Source: Bacteroidota bacterium (GTDB lineage: Bacteria > Bacteroidota > Bacteroidia > Chitinophagales > Chitinophagaceae). Taken from it: 55,090 nt of DNA. Both the position numbers and the translations under genes were made by a program. The notes under the pieces were generated by a model. That model saw only the letters and a list, made by a program, of their open reading frames with translations. It searched no databases and was not told the origin of the DNA. The stretch spans positions 1-55,090 of the forward strand of contig JAFDXD010000022.1 in NCBI GenBank assembly GCA_018268135.1, in the 5' to 3' direction. Below, piece by piece: positions 1 to 8,407 of the stretch; position 1 is the first letter of the stretch, and each line of letters starts with the position of its first letter.

Positions 1-125
1 AAGGAGTAGCAGATACAAGAATGACAGCTACCGGATACGGTCAGGACAAGCCAGTTGCTGATAATAAAACTGCAGCAGGCCGTGCTAAAAACCGCAGGGT
101 AGAAATGACTGTAAAGAATTATTAA
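1..125 (+). CDS. OmpA-family protein, C-terminal end (partial)
   Basis: An open frame enters from the left edge and ends with TAA at 123-125. Its last 40 residues include a GYGQDKP turn followed by an N-K-T-A-AGRAKNRRVE run. This is the end of an OmpA-like peptidoglycan-binding domain, where the conserved arginines of the NRRVE motif lie in the diaminopimelate-binding site. Proteins of this family sit in the outer membrane or periplasm and tether it to the cell wall. Everything upstream of the domain is outside the window, so the full architecture (beta-barrel, TPR or lipoprotein) cannot be judged. A terminator follows 26 nt after the stop. Confidence 0.85.
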   Translation, partial: GVADTRMTATGYGQDKPVADNKTAAGRAKNRRVEMTVKNY

Positions 126-150
126 TAAATTTTAAAACCTTAATACAAAG

Positions 151-177
151 GCCCCGGATTAATTCCGGGGCTTTTTT
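151..177 (+). terminator. Rho-independent terminator after the OmpA-family gene
   Basis: GCCCCGG at 151-157 pairs with CCGGGGC at 165-171, with one further A-T pair and a 5-nt loop, followed by six T residues. It lies just downstream of the OmpA-family stop codon. The rest of the spacer to 384 shows nothing I can assign. Confidence 0.9.
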
Positions 178-384
178 ATGAGGCCCAAGCCCCAGGCCTT
201 GCCAATCTGTTTTTGCGCTCATTCTTCCTAAACCTATTCATTTATTTAAATTAAATGCTCCTAAACTTTCATGTTACGTAATTCTATTGAAAGTCTCTTT
301 AAATATGATATAGATTATAGCATGTTGTAAACATACAAATGGAAACATTTATATTTTGTAACTTACCATCTATAAACTCACAAA

Positions 385-1014
385 ATGTTTGCAAAAATTT
401 TGGTCATTTTTTTAATGACAGGAAGCCTCCAAAATGTAGTAATGCCAACAGCATTAAACAGTTTTCAAAATAACCGGGTTATAGCTACTAAGGTAAAAGC
501 GCCAAAAGAAACTTTTAGTAAAATGCCCGATTACCAAAAGCCAGTACCACCCAAAAAGCTGATAGTGCCGGGGAAAAGTATTGGCCTAACTGCAATAGAT
601 CAAAAAGAAGCCGATGTAGTGAAACGTCTGGGCAAACCCAATACCGGCGATGCATCTATGGGAGGTCATACTGAAGCCATCTGGTACTCAAAACCAATAA
701 TACATGGCGCTGATACTGTAGTAAATGAAACCACAATTTATTTTTATACCGACCATTTTGGCGAAAAAAATTCCACAGTAAAAGTAGATCGTATCAGCAT
801 CACTTCCGGATATTTTGAAACGATAAACCATATAAAAACCGGGGCAACATTAGAAGCTGTACAAAAATATTTTCCCCACCTAAAGCAATCGGGTACTGAT
901 ATTAATGAAAAAACAAAAGCCGAAATTACTATTTACATGGATGAAAAAAACGGGATAGGATTTGAATTTGAAGAAGGAAAATGCAAACGGATTAGCGTAT
1001 TTAAACCTTATTAA
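385..1014 (+). CDS. Secreted protein of unknown function
   Basis: A 209-residue protein with an N-terminal hydrophobic stretch (residues 3-14) that looks like a signal peptide, then a proline/lysine-rich linker to about residue 65. Two segments follow with similar layout: an IGLTAIDQKEADVVKRLGKP region (about residues 66-86) and an INHIKTGATLEAVQKYFP region (about 148-165). Each has a small hydrophobic turn followed by a helix of the 'xxVxxxLGxP' kind seen in BLIP/SmpA-like folds. That resemblance is only inferred from pattern; I do not recognise the family. The gene is isolated, with a terminator on each side. ATG at 385 is the only start that keeps the signal peptide. Confidence 0.7.
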   Translation: MFAKILVIFLMTGSLQNVVMPTALNSFQNNRVIATKVKAPKETFSKMPDYQKPVPPKKLIVPGKSIGLTAIDQKEADVVKRLGKPNTGDASMGGHTEAIWYSKPIIHGADTVVNETTIYFYTDHFGEKNSTVKVDRISITSGYFETINHIKTGATLEAVQKYFPHLKQSGTDINEKTKAEITIYMDEKNGIGFEFEEGKCKRISVFKPY

Positions 1015-1100
1015 AATTTAATTTTCAGAGAAAGGAAACTGGTTATTTTTTTTGCAGGAAGCAACAACTTTATAAAATTGTATCACAGGGTTTAAAAATA

Positions 1101-1130
1101 AAAAACCCACTTTGATAAGAGTGGGTTTTT
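1101..1130. terminator. Bidirectional terminator between convergent genes
   Basis: AAAAACCCAC at 1101-1110 pairs perfectly with GTGGGTTTTT at 1121-1130. T runs are present on both strands, so the hairpin can serve both the rightward unknown gene and the leftward ahcY gene. Confidence 0.9.
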
Positions 1131-1151
1131 CTGTATAAAAGATTAAAGAAA

Positions 1152-2480
1152 TTAATACCTGTACATTTCAGCTTTGTATGGGCCTTCTTTAGCAATACCT
1201 AAATACTCAGATTGTGCAGTAGTTAACTCATCCAGTACCACGCCAATTTTGGCAAGGTGAAGGCGGGCAACTTTTTCATCAAGGTGCTTAGGCAATACAT
1301 ACACTTTATTTTCGTAAGCGGCAGTATTAGTCCATAATTCAATTTGAGCAAGGGTTTGATTGGTAAATGAATTACTCATTACAAAACTTGGGTGCCCTGT
1401 AGCGCAACCTAAATTTACCAGGCGGCCTTCAGCCAATACAATGATGTTTTTACCATCAATGGTATAAAGATCTACCTGAGGCTTGATGGTATTTTTGCTG
1501 TTACCATAATTTGCATTCAACCAAGCCATATCAATTTCAATATCAAAATGACCAATGTTGCAAACGATGGCTTTATCTTTCATTAATTTAAAATGCTCAG
1601 CAGTGATAAGATCACGGCAACCAGAAGCAGTTACAATGATATCAGCTTCTTTAACGGCATCAATCATTTTCTTTACTTCAAATCCGTCCATAGCAGCCTG
1701 CAAAGCACAGATAGGATCTATTTCGGTAACAATTACCCTTGCACCTGCACCACGTAAGCTTTCAGCACTTCCTTTACCCACATCGCCATATCCGCCTACT
1801 ACTGCTACCTTACCGGCCATCATTACATCTGTAGCACGGCGTATAGCATCTACCAACGATTCTTTACAGCCATATTTATTATCAAATTTAGATTTTGTAA
1901 CACTATCATTTACATTGATAGCAGGGATGGGCAAAGTGCCAGCTGCCATTCTCTCATACAGGCGGTGTACACCTGTAGTTGTTTCTTCGCTAAGGCCTTT
2001 AATATTGGCAATTAACTCAGGGTATTTATCAAAAACCATATTGGTTAAATCACCACCATCGTCCAAAATCATATTTAATGGTTTGTCAGCACTGCCAAAA
2101 AATAATGTTTGCTCAATGCACCAATCAGCTTCGGCCTGAGTTTGGCCTTTCCATGCATATACTCCAATACCAGCAGCAGCAATGGCTGCAGCAGCCTGGT
2201 CTTGTGTAGAAAAAATATTGCAACTGCTCCATTTTACTTCTGCACCCAGGGCTACCAGGGTTTCAATCAAAACGGCAGTTTGAATAGTCATGTGTAAGCA
2301 TCCTGCAATGCGTGCACCTTTTAAAGGCTGGCTGGCGCCATACTCTTTGCGTAGGCTCATTAAGCCCGGCATTTCTGCTTCTGCAAGCATTATTTCTTTA
2401 CGGCCCCACTCTGCAAGGCTCATGTCTTTTACCTTGTAGGCAAGGTTGAAATCAATTCCTTTTTCTGTAATTGTTGACAT
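1152..2480 (-). CDS. ahcY: Adenosylhomocysteinase (S-adenosylhomocysteine hydrolase)
   Basis: This cytoplasmic NAD-dependent enzyme splits S-adenosylhomocysteine into adenosine and homocysteine, removing the product inhibitor of methyltransferases. The frame encodes 442 residues from the ATG at 2480. Recognisable segments are the substrate region with [10 protein letters not shown], the Rossmann motif [19 protein letters not shown] (around residues 230-250) and the conserved C-terminal KAEMYRY end. An upstream in-frame TTG at 2501 would add seven residues. However, a perfect -7 promoter box lies at 2499-2506, so that codon should not be in the mRNA, and I chose 2480. The gene is divergent from an Lrp/AsnC regulator across a 117-nt spacer that holds repeated AT-rich motifs. 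Confidence 0.97.
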   Translation of the reverse strand: MSTITEKGIDFNLAYKVKDMSLAEWGRKEIMLAEAEMPGLMSLRKEYGASQPLKGARIAGCLHMTIQTAVLIETLVALGAEVKWSSCNIFSTQDQAAAAIAAAGIGVYAWKGQTQAEADWCIEQTLFFGSADKPLNMILDDGGDLTNMVFDKYPELIANIKGLSEETTTGVHRLYERMAAGTLPIPAINVNDSVTKSKFDNKYGCKESLVDAIRRATDVMMAGKVAVVGGYGDVGKGSAESLRGAGARVIVTEIDPICALQAAMDGFEVKKMIDAVKEADIIVTASGCRDLITAEHFKLMKDKAIVCNIGHFDIEIDMAWLNANYGNSKNTIKPQVDLYTIDGKNIIVLAEGRLVNLGCATGHPSFVMSNSFTNQTLAQIELWTNTAAYENKVYVLPKHLDEKVARLHLAKIGVVLDELTTAQSEYLGIAKEGPYKAEMYRY

Positions 2481-2498
2481 ATTGATTATTTTAAGTTG

Positions 2499-2506
2499 CA
2501 AATGTA
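2499..2506 (-). promoter_or_regulatory. -7 promoter element of ahcY
   Basis: The minus strand reads TACATTTG, a perfect match to the Bacteroidota TAnnTTTG element. Transcription would begin about 12 nt before the ATG at 2480. No clear TTTG -33 element is visible; an imperfect palindrome occupies that place. Confidence 0.65.
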
Positions 2507-2513
2507 CACTTTG

Positions 2514-2588
2514 TAGTATAAAATTCTAAGTATTTATTTATATTTAGAATATAATAACAAAAATTATGTATTTTGTAGAATATAATAA
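2514..2588. promoter_or_regulatory. Repeated operator-like motifs between ahcY and the Lrp-type gene
   Basis: The 13-mer TAGAATATAATAA occurs twice on the plus strand, at 2545-2557 and 2576-2588, exactly 31 bp apart (about three helical turns). A third related site is the imperfect palindrome TAG-TATAAAATT-CTA at 2514-2528, which carries TAGAAT on the minus strand and lies upstream of the ahcY -7 box. Helically phased AT-rich sites suit a multimeric Lrp/AsnC protein. Binding by the neighbouring regulator is inferred. Confidence 0.5.
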
Positions 2589-2597
2589 TAAAAAAAC

Positions 2598-3098
2598 ATG
2601 AAAAAGGCAGTATCAAAAGAACAAACTACTATTACTACCCCGGCATTGGATAAGGCAGACCTGGAGATATTAAAATTGCTTCAGCACAATGCCCGAATTA
2701 CAGTAAAGGAAATATCGCAACAAATACACCTGAGTACCACCCCGGTACATGAGCGAATTAAGAGGTTGGAACAAACCGGGGTTATAAAACAGTATGCAAC
2801 ACTGGTAGATAATACTAAGGTAAAAAAAGGATTGATGGTGATTTGTTATGTATCGCTAAAGGAGCATAGCAAAAATGCCGGATTAAAATTTATAAAAGCC
2901 ATCAACGAATTAAATGAAGTAATAGAGTGCTACAATATTAGTGGTGAGTTTGATTTTATGCTAAAAGTGGTAGAAGAAAATATGAATAGTTATTATGATT
3001 TTCATGTAAACCGCCTTAGCCAAATTGAAAATATGGGCAATGTGCAAAGTGTATTTGTAATGGGCATAATAAAAGAAACACACAAATTAATTTGGTAA
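2598..3098 (+). CDS. Lrp/AsnC-family transcriptional regulator
   Basis: A 166-residue protein of normal family size. Residues about 17-75 form the AsnC winged helix-turn-helix, with the typical LDKADLEILKLLQHNARIT opening, the recognition-helix segment STTPVHERIKRLEQTGVI and an 'xYxxLVDxxK' wing. The rest is the RAM/AsnC effector-binding beta-alpha-beta domain, including EVIECYNISGEFDFMLKV. Such proteins assemble into dimers and octamers and sense amino acids or related metabolites. The gene is divergent from ahcY, which makes autoregulation and control of ahcY the simplest guess. Methionine or another methyl-cycle compound would be a plausible ligand, but nothing in the sequence proves it. 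Confidence 0.93.
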   Translation: MKKAVSKEQTTITTPALDKADLEILKLLQHNARITVKEISQQIHLSTTPVHERIKRLEQTGVIKQYATLVDNTKVKKGLMVICYVSLKEHSKNAGLKFIKAINELNEVIECYNISGEFDFMLKVVEENMNSYYDFHVNRLSQIENMGNVQSVFVMGIIKETHKLIW

Positions 3099-3223
3099 AT
3101 ATTTTTAAATAACCTTGATTTTTTTGTTAGTGTTTGTATCAATAAAAAAAGTAAAACCTAATAATTTTAATTACGCACTTTATGGGATAGCCTTTATTTT
3201 TTTTATGCCCTGTATTAATGTGC

Positions 3224-3979
3224 TTACCCTGCAATAAGTTTTAAAAATTCTTCTTTTTTTCGCCTGGCTACATCTAGTATATCTCCATTGGTAAGCATTA
3301 CCTGACCTCCATCGCCTTTTAAATATTTTTCGATGTATTTGAGATTAATAAGGTGCGAATTGTGAATGCGATAAAAGCGATAGGGCAATAGTATATCTTC
3401 AAATTCTTTTAATATTTTAGATACCAAAATTTTTTTTCCGTTTTGTAAACATACTTTGCAATAATTGCCGCTCGATTCTATGTGAACTATATTGCCTATG
3501 GAAATAAATTCGAGCCCATCATTAGTAGGAATAGCAATTTTTTCATCCTGGCTTTTAGTATTATTTAAAGCGTTACGAAGTATATCCATTTTTTCTTTAG
3601 TAGGTGCCAACCTGTGTTTTATCAACCTTTCCACGGCGTTTTGCAGATCTTTGATGGCAATTGGCTTCATTAAATAATCAAAAGCGCTCAATCGGATGGC
3701 ATCTACAGCATAGTGATTATAGGCTGTTGTAAATATGATGTCAAAATTAATATCTTCTAACTCATCCAACATTCTAAAGCCATTCATACGGGGCATTTCA
3801 ATGTCTAAAAAAATTACATCGGGTTTGTATTGTTGTATCAGTATTATGGCATCTTCGGGTTTTTGAGTAATGGCTACTACTGATACATCCGGACAAAATT
3901 CTTTTAATTTTTGTTGCAGGTTTTGCAGGCTGCTCAATTCATCATCTATTAATATAGCTTTAATATTTTCCATTGTCAT
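3224..3979 (-). CDS. LytTR-type response regulator
   Basis: A 251-residue cytoplasmic regulator. Residues about 6-125 form a receiver domain with the acidic pair IDDE near the start, the phosphoacceptor Asp59 in VIFLDIEMPRMNG, and a later TTAY and KP pair. The C-terminal 100 residues are a LytTR DNA-binding domain (RFYRIHNSHLINLKYIEKY, then LDVARRKKEEFL). Its ATG overlaps the TGA of the upstream kinase gene in an ATGA junction, so the two are translationally coupled and almost certainly partners. A second ATG two codons later (3973) is also possible. The targets are not evident from the window. Confidence 0.95.
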   Translation of the reverse strand: MTMENIKAILIDDELSSLQNLQQKLKEFCPDVSVVAITQKPEDAIILIQQYKPDVIFLDIEMPRMNGFRMLDELEDINFDIIFTTAYNHYAVDAIRLSAFDYLMKPIAIKDLQNAVERLIKHRLAPTKEKMDILRNALNNTKSQDEKIAIPTNDGLEFISIGNIVHIESSGNYCKVCLQNGKKILVSKILKEFEDILLPYRFYRIHNSHLINLKYIEKYLKGDGGQVMLTNGDILDVARRKKEEFLKLIAG

Positions 3980-6054
3980 ATAGCTTTTATAATTATCTCC
4001 ACTTTAGTTCCACAGGGTTTTCCATTTTCATCTGTAAGGTCGGTAATGCTGATGGGGTTTGTGTATTGCCGGTTGTTAAAATTATTGATCCTGTGTTCTG
4101 TAATTTGCAAGCCCACACTTTTGTGATTGGGTTTATTGTGTAAGTTATATATTGCGGCTTGTTGCCTGCCTATACCATTATCCTGAATTACATATTTAAT
4201 TACATCTTGTTGCAATGTGGCGGTAATGGTAAGATATAAATTTTCATTTTCGCTATGTGCAAGCCCATGTACTATTGCATTTTCTACGTAGGGTTGTATT
4301 AATAAAGAGGGTACAGAGTAATCGCCATTGAGTAGAGCTCTGTCAATTACAGGTTTATAAATAAATTTATTGTTGAAACGTAATTGTTCGAGGTCGATAT
4401 ATAATTGCAATGTTTCCATATCTTTTGCAATGGGTACTACTTCATTGCGGCTACTGTCTAATATCATACGGATAAGTCTGGCAAATTTATTAAGGTAATC
4501 ACTGGCCAGTCGTTTTTCATTTTGCATGATAAAATTTTCAATGCTATTTAGGCTATTGAAAATAAAATGTGGATTCATCTGTGCCCTTAATACCTGGGTT
4601 TCTAATTCTGCTTTTATTTTGAGTGTATTGATTTTGCTTCGTTGACTTCGTTGGTAAAAAAGAATGCTGAAAAGTAGGACTAAAAAAAGCAAAGAAGCAG
4701 CGTACAAATATTTAGTTCGGTTATTGTTGCTTATTTCCAGGCTTTTAATGGAATTGTCTTTTTGTAAGAGTTGTATTTGTTGTTCTTTATCTAATGTTTT
4801 ATAACTTATTTCAAGGTCTGCCAGGTGTTGTTTTGTTTTTTCATTTGTAAGCGAATCTTTATGTTGTATAAAGAGGCACTGGTAATTGTATGCATTTTTA
4901 TATTCGCCAAGTTTGGCACATATTATTGATAAGTTTTGCAAGGCTATTGTTACAAGTGTTTCAGCTTTATCTTCTGTAGCAATGGTAAGCCCTTTTAATA
5001 AATAATTTTTTGCAGAGCTAAAATTTTGCAGGCAGGTATCCAGTTCTGCCATACTAAAATAGGTTTTGGTTAAGTTCCACCTATCCCCGGTTTGCAACAG
5101 AGTAATAATATTTTCTTCAAATATGGGTTTGGCTATATCATATTTCTTTTGCCCAAGATAAATATTGGCTAAATTGGTTTTTAATACCATTTGCTCTTGA
5201 GTATTTTGTAGCATGTTAGCCATTGAGTCTGCAATACGATGATAATAAAAAGCTGAATCAAACAGTTTTTTATTGCAATAAAATACAGATAGATTGCCTG
5301 CAGTTTGCATGTAAGGCATATGTACATCTGTTAAGTAACTTAAAGCCTCTTTTGAATACCAAATTGCTTTTACATCATCTTCCGATTCGCTATACAACTC
5401 TCCCAGATTTGCCAAAGCCAAACCAAGGCCTCTTATATTGCCATTTTTTTTTTCACCATTAATAGCTACCTGGTAATAATTAATCGCCGTTTTAAACATA
5501 CCAAACCATTGATATACTGTAGCAATGTTTTGTGACAGACTTACTCTTTTTGGAGCAGATAAAGGCATAGTATCTATAAATACCCTTAATGAGTCAAGGT
5601 AAACAAATGAGGAATCTTTATTACCTAATTCACAATACCTTTCCATTATTTCCCTAATGGAAAAAGCATTGTATTTCCTGTTTCTATCAGGAAAATAGGG
5701 AAGTACTTTTTTATAATATGCAATGGCGCTATCTGATTTATTGAATTTATAAATAAATGCTTTTGCAATAAAAAAATTAAAAATCCCTTTCATACTGTCC
5801 ACCTGGTTTTTTTCTGCCATGGCAAGGCCGGCTCTTGCCCAGTTCATCACCTGGCTCAACCTGTCTGCATCAAGCGAGTCAGAAATTGCTTTTAGTAAAA
5901 AACGCATTCGAGCAGTATCGGAATGTAAAGTTTTATATGCAGGTGGAAAAGTTTGATGAAGTGAGGGTTCAATATTTTGAGCAAAAGAAAAGTGTAAGCA
6001 TAAAAAAATAACTGCAAAATTTATCATCACTTTTTTGCAATTATTTTTGAGCAT
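3976..6054 (-). CDS. TPR-containing LytS-type sensor histidine kinase
   Basis: A 692-residue membrane protein. It has an N-terminal signal sequence (about 1-25), a periplasmic array of tetratricopeptide repeats to about residue 420 (for example the LGLALANLGELYSES and LKTNLANIYLGQKKYD helices), a short coiled coil, and one membrane span around 445-465 (YAASLLFLVLLFSILFY). The cytoplasmic kinase domain is of the His_kinase/HATPase type, with the phosphoacceptor histidine in QMNPHFIFNSLNS near residue 496, the N box in YVENAIVHGL and the G1 box in QDNGIGRQQA. It forms an overlapping two-gene operon with the LytTR regulator. The signal sensed is unknown. The spacer from 6055 to 6308 shows no gene or clear promoter. 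Confidence 0.95.
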   Translation of the reverse strand: MLKNNCKKVMINFAVIFLCLHFSFAQNIEPSLHQTFPPAYKTLHSDTARMRFLLKAISDSLDADRLSQVMNWARAGLAMAEKNQVDSMKGIFNFFIAKAFIYKFNKSDSAIAYYKKVLPYFPDRNRKYNAFSIREIMERYCELGNKDSSFVYLDSLRVFIDTMPLSAPKRVSLSQNIATVYQWFGMFKTAINYYQVAINGEKKNGNIRGLGLALANLGELYSESEDDVKAIWYSKEALSYLTDVHMPYMQTAGNLSVFYCNKKLFDSAFYYHRIADSMANMLQNTQEQMVLKTNLANIYLGQKKYDIAKPIFEENIITLLQTGDRWNLTKTYFSMAELDTCLQNFSSAKNYLLKGLTIATEDKAETLVTIALQNLSIICAKLGEYKNAYNYQCLFIQHKDSLTNEKTKQHLADLEISYKTLDKEQQIQLLQKDNSIKSLEISNNNRTKYLYAASLLFLVLLFSILFYQRSQRSKINTLKIKAELETQVLRAQMNPHFIFNSLNSIENFIMQNEKRLASDYLNKFARLIRMILDSSRNEVVPIAKDMETLQLYIDLEQLRFNNKFIYKPVIDRALLNGDYSVPSLLIQPYVENAIVHGLAHSENENLYLTITATLQQDVIKYVIQDNGIGRQQAAIYNLHNKPNHKSVGLQITEHRINNFNNRQYTNPISITDLTDENGKPCGTKVEIIIKAI

Positions 6055-6308
6055 GATTATTGATTGATTTTGTATTTTTAATACTATAATCTTTTATTAA
6101 GATAAAAAATATTTTGAGAAAAAAACAACTGTTTTTTATTGTTTGGCCCTTTTAATGATTTTATTGTTAACTGAATTTTAGAAGCACAGTTGCTGTTATC
6201 TTTTGGATGGCAATTTCATTTAGTGTACATTAAATTTAGCACAAAGTAGTGTTTATTGCAAGCTTATTGTTGCATGAGTTTCTTTCTCAAATAAATGTTT
6301 GCAATAAT

Positions 6309-7070
6309 TCAGTTTTCCTTTTTTTTGCTCTTAGATTTAAGAATATCTATTAAACCTTTTTTACCCAAATCATTGATGCTATAACCTGTTGTATTAAATG
6401 TAAAACCGGTTTTACTAATATTGGTAGTTTCCATTCCTTTTTTTCCGGCTATTTCGGTTTCTATCCACAAATAATTTTGATTGATAACTGGGATAGCAGC
6501 CAGGTTATTTTTTAAAGACGCTGCTTTACTACCACTAATGCTTTTATTGCCTGCGCCCATTGTATAAATTTTTATTGGGTTAAAGTCTACTTTTGCATAC
6601 CAGCAGTTCATAGTGCCCCCTTCATTTTTTACAAGGTATTGGTAAGCGGTGTAACCAAATATCGTTTTTGTGTTATTGGTTTTGGTTATTGTCATATTCT
6701 CTTTTTTATCTTTTTCTAAAGGTGCTTTTTTTATTTGCTCTGCAGTTTCTTTACTCATTTCTGCACCCTCGGCCACTACTTTTGGCATGTTCAATATGGT
6801 TATGGTTTTATTTTGCTCATCTACCATACACATTTTTCCATCTTTGGTATATAATATACTTGCAGGCTGGTCCCCCTCAGCTGAGGTATGTTTTGCAAAA
6901 GCATAATCACCATTAATGGTAAAATAATAAGTAGTACTGTTTTTGCCCTCATCGCTATTTACTACCTGTACTACCATTCTTTCAAAAGTAATAGTTGAGG
7001 GTAATATTGTTTGTGCATGGCTGCCTGCAGAAATAGCAATGATGATAGCAGCAAAAAATATTTTTTTCAT
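6309..7070 (-). CDS. Secreted DUF4412-like protein
   Basis: A 253-residue protein with a clear signal peptide ending near SHAQ (residues 1-19). It contains an ITFERMV opening, a YYFTINGDYAFAKHTS beta segment, a central MCMVDEQNKTITILN segment, and a TIFGYTAYQYLVKNEGGTMNCWYA stretch. That last stretch matches the 'tag-iaGyxcxkY...WvA' pattern of DUF4412/GLPGLI-type proteins of Bacteroidota. These are periplasmic or outer-membrane-facing beta-rich proteins without known activity. The gene follows the RCC1-repeat lipoprotein gene by 27 nt on the same strand, so the two may be cotranscribed. The lysine-rich tail KSKSKKKEN is notable but not diagnostic. Confidence 0.75.
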   Translation of the reverse strand: MKKIFFAAIIIAISAGSHAQTILPSTITFERMVVQVVNSDEGKNSTTYYFTINGDYAFAKHTSAEGDQPASILYTKDGKMCMVDEQNKTITILNMPKVVAEGAEMSKETAEQIKKAPLEKDKKENMTITKTNNTKTIFGYTAYQYLVKNEGGTMNCWYAKVDFNPIKIYTMGAGNKSISGSKAASLKNNLAAIPVINQNYLWIETEIAGKKGMETTNISKTGFTFNTTGYSINDLGKKGLIDILKSKSKKKEN

Positions 7071-7097
7071 TATATTTATTTTTAATTAGATTATGAA

Positions 7098-8210
7098 TTA
7101 AGGCAAATACATTTTTACAAGGCTATTCCTGTCCTGGTTAGAGCCATCTCCTAATTGACCTAAGCCATTTCCACCGGCACCCCATATAGTATTATCTGAT
7201 TTGATGACAAAAGAGGCGTAGTAGTAGGAGTCAATGGCTATGGCGTCATCCGCTATTTTTGTAAATGAATTTTTGTTAGTGTTAGTACCATCGCCTAACT
7301 GTCCAAAAACATTGTAGCCTGTAGCCCATACAGATTTATCTGATTTTAAAATAAGCGTATGGAAAGCTCCACAGCTTATGGCAGTCACTCCGTCAGCTAC
7401 TTTTACAAAGGTATTTCTTTCGGTTATAGTGCCGTCGCCTAACCCACCATATCCGTTATAACCTGCTGCCCATACTGTATAGTCATTTTTTAAAATAACA
7501 CTGTGAAATTGCCCTGCAGCTACTTGCTTTGCATTGTCCATTATTTTTGTAAATGTATTTCCGGATGTTACTGTGCCATTGCCATACTGGCCATTTCCAT
7601 TGACGCCTGATACCCATACACTATTATCGGTTTTTAATATTAAAGTGTGATAATATCCCTTTGCCATGTCTTTTACAGCATCCATTATTTTTACGGGTGT
7701 ATTATGAGCTGTGGATGTGCCATCTCCTAATTGCCCATATTGATTATCGCCGGTTGCCCAAAGTGTATTATCATTTTTTAGTATTAAAGTATAATTAAAG
7801 CAGGCTTTTATACTCTTTACATTATCCATTATTTTTACAGGTATGTTTTTTGATACATTGCTGCCATCACCAAACTGCCCTTGTATATTATTACCGGTTG
7901 CCCACAGAGAGTTATCCGTTTTGATGAACATACTATGTAATGTACCAGCAGAGATATACCTTACATTTTCTGCAATTTTTACTGCTGCATTTTTATTGGT
8001 ATTACTGCCGTCTCCCAGTTGCCCGTAAAAATTATATCCTGTTGCCCACATTGTTTTGTCGTTTTTTACAATAAGGCTGTGGCTCGCCCCGGCTGATATT
8101 TGCATCGGTGAAGTACTATTACTGCCTGTATTATCTTTTTTGCATGAGATAAAAAAAATTGTTGCAACTAATAGCAGGACGCCATTATTGAAATGTTTAG
8201 CTTTTTTCAT
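7098..8210 (-). CDS. RCC1-repeat lipoprotein (seven-bladed propeller)
   Basis: A 370-residue protein with a lipoprotein signal peptide (lipobox FISC, Cys23), so it should be anchored in a membrane, probably outward facing. From about residue 37 it consists of seven consecutive repeats of 48 residues. Each has the core 'HSLIVKNDxTxWATGxNxxGQLGDGxxxxxNxxVKI', which is the RCC1/alpha-tubulin-suppressor repeat. Seven blades are exactly what is needed to close one RCC1 propeller, and the last repeat ends at the C-terminus. In bacteria such proteins are seen as secreted or surface binding scaffolds; no catalytic residues are visible. The seven copies also make a diverged 144-bp tandem repeat at DNA level. 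Confidence 0.9.
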   Translation of the reverse strand: MKKAKHFNNGVLLLVATIFFISCKKDNTGSNSTSPMQISAGASHSLIVKNDKTMWATGYNFYGQLGDGSNTNKNAAVKIAENVRYISAGTLHSMFIKTDNSLWATGNNIQGQFGDGSNVSKNIPVKIMDNVKSIKACFNYTLILKNDNTLWATGDNQYGQLGDGTSTAHNTPVKIMDAVKDMAKGYYHTLILKTDNSVWVSGVNGNGQYGNGTVTSGNTFTKIMDNAKQVAAGQFHSVILKNDYTVWAAGYNGYGGLGDGTITERNTFVKVADGVTAISCGAFHTLILKSDKSVWATGYNVFGQLGDGTNTNKNSFTKIADDAIAIDSYYYASFVIKSDNTIWGAGGNGLGQLGDGSNQDRNSLVKMYLP

Positions 8211-8340
8211 ATTTTTTAATTTATTGATTATTAATTTCTATTAGTATAAGCATTAATAGTTGCTTATAAATAAAAAGCAAATTTTATCATTGCAGCCTAA
8301 AACTACTTAGTTGTGAAAACAGGATAAAGCCAAACTAAAT

Positions 8341-8373
8341 AACCGGTACTGCCGGATAAGTATCCGGTAGGTT
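8341..8373. terminator. Nested hairpin downstream of the acetyltransferase gene
   Basis: CCGGATA (8352-8358) and TATCCGG (8361-8367) form a perfect inverted repeat with a 2-nt centre. It is flanked by AACC (8341-8344) and GGTT (8370-8373), which extend the stem after an internal loop. It lies 34 nt past the stop of the leftward acetyltransferase gene. No long T run follows, so termination is only a candidate role. Confidence 0.4.
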
Positions 8374-8407
8374 TATTTAAAAAAACGGTAAAGAAACAGG
8401 GGGAAAT

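Noticed and set aside
1555-2139. Long open frame on the plus strand opposite ahcY
   Set aside because: It is antisense to a clearly conserved enzyme, has no recognisable domain, and arises from the codon pattern of ahcY. Similar frames opposite valS (10186-10698, 11705-12136), tex and the SusC genes were left out for the same reason.
2481-2501. Upstream TTG start for ahcY
   Set aside because: It overlaps a perfect -7 promoter box and adds residues not typical of the family; ATG at 2480 is better.
7098-8210. Tandem 144-bp repeats as a CRISPR array or satellite repeat
   Set aside because: The repeats are in frame, diverged and encode RCC1 blades; there are no unique spacers of constant length.
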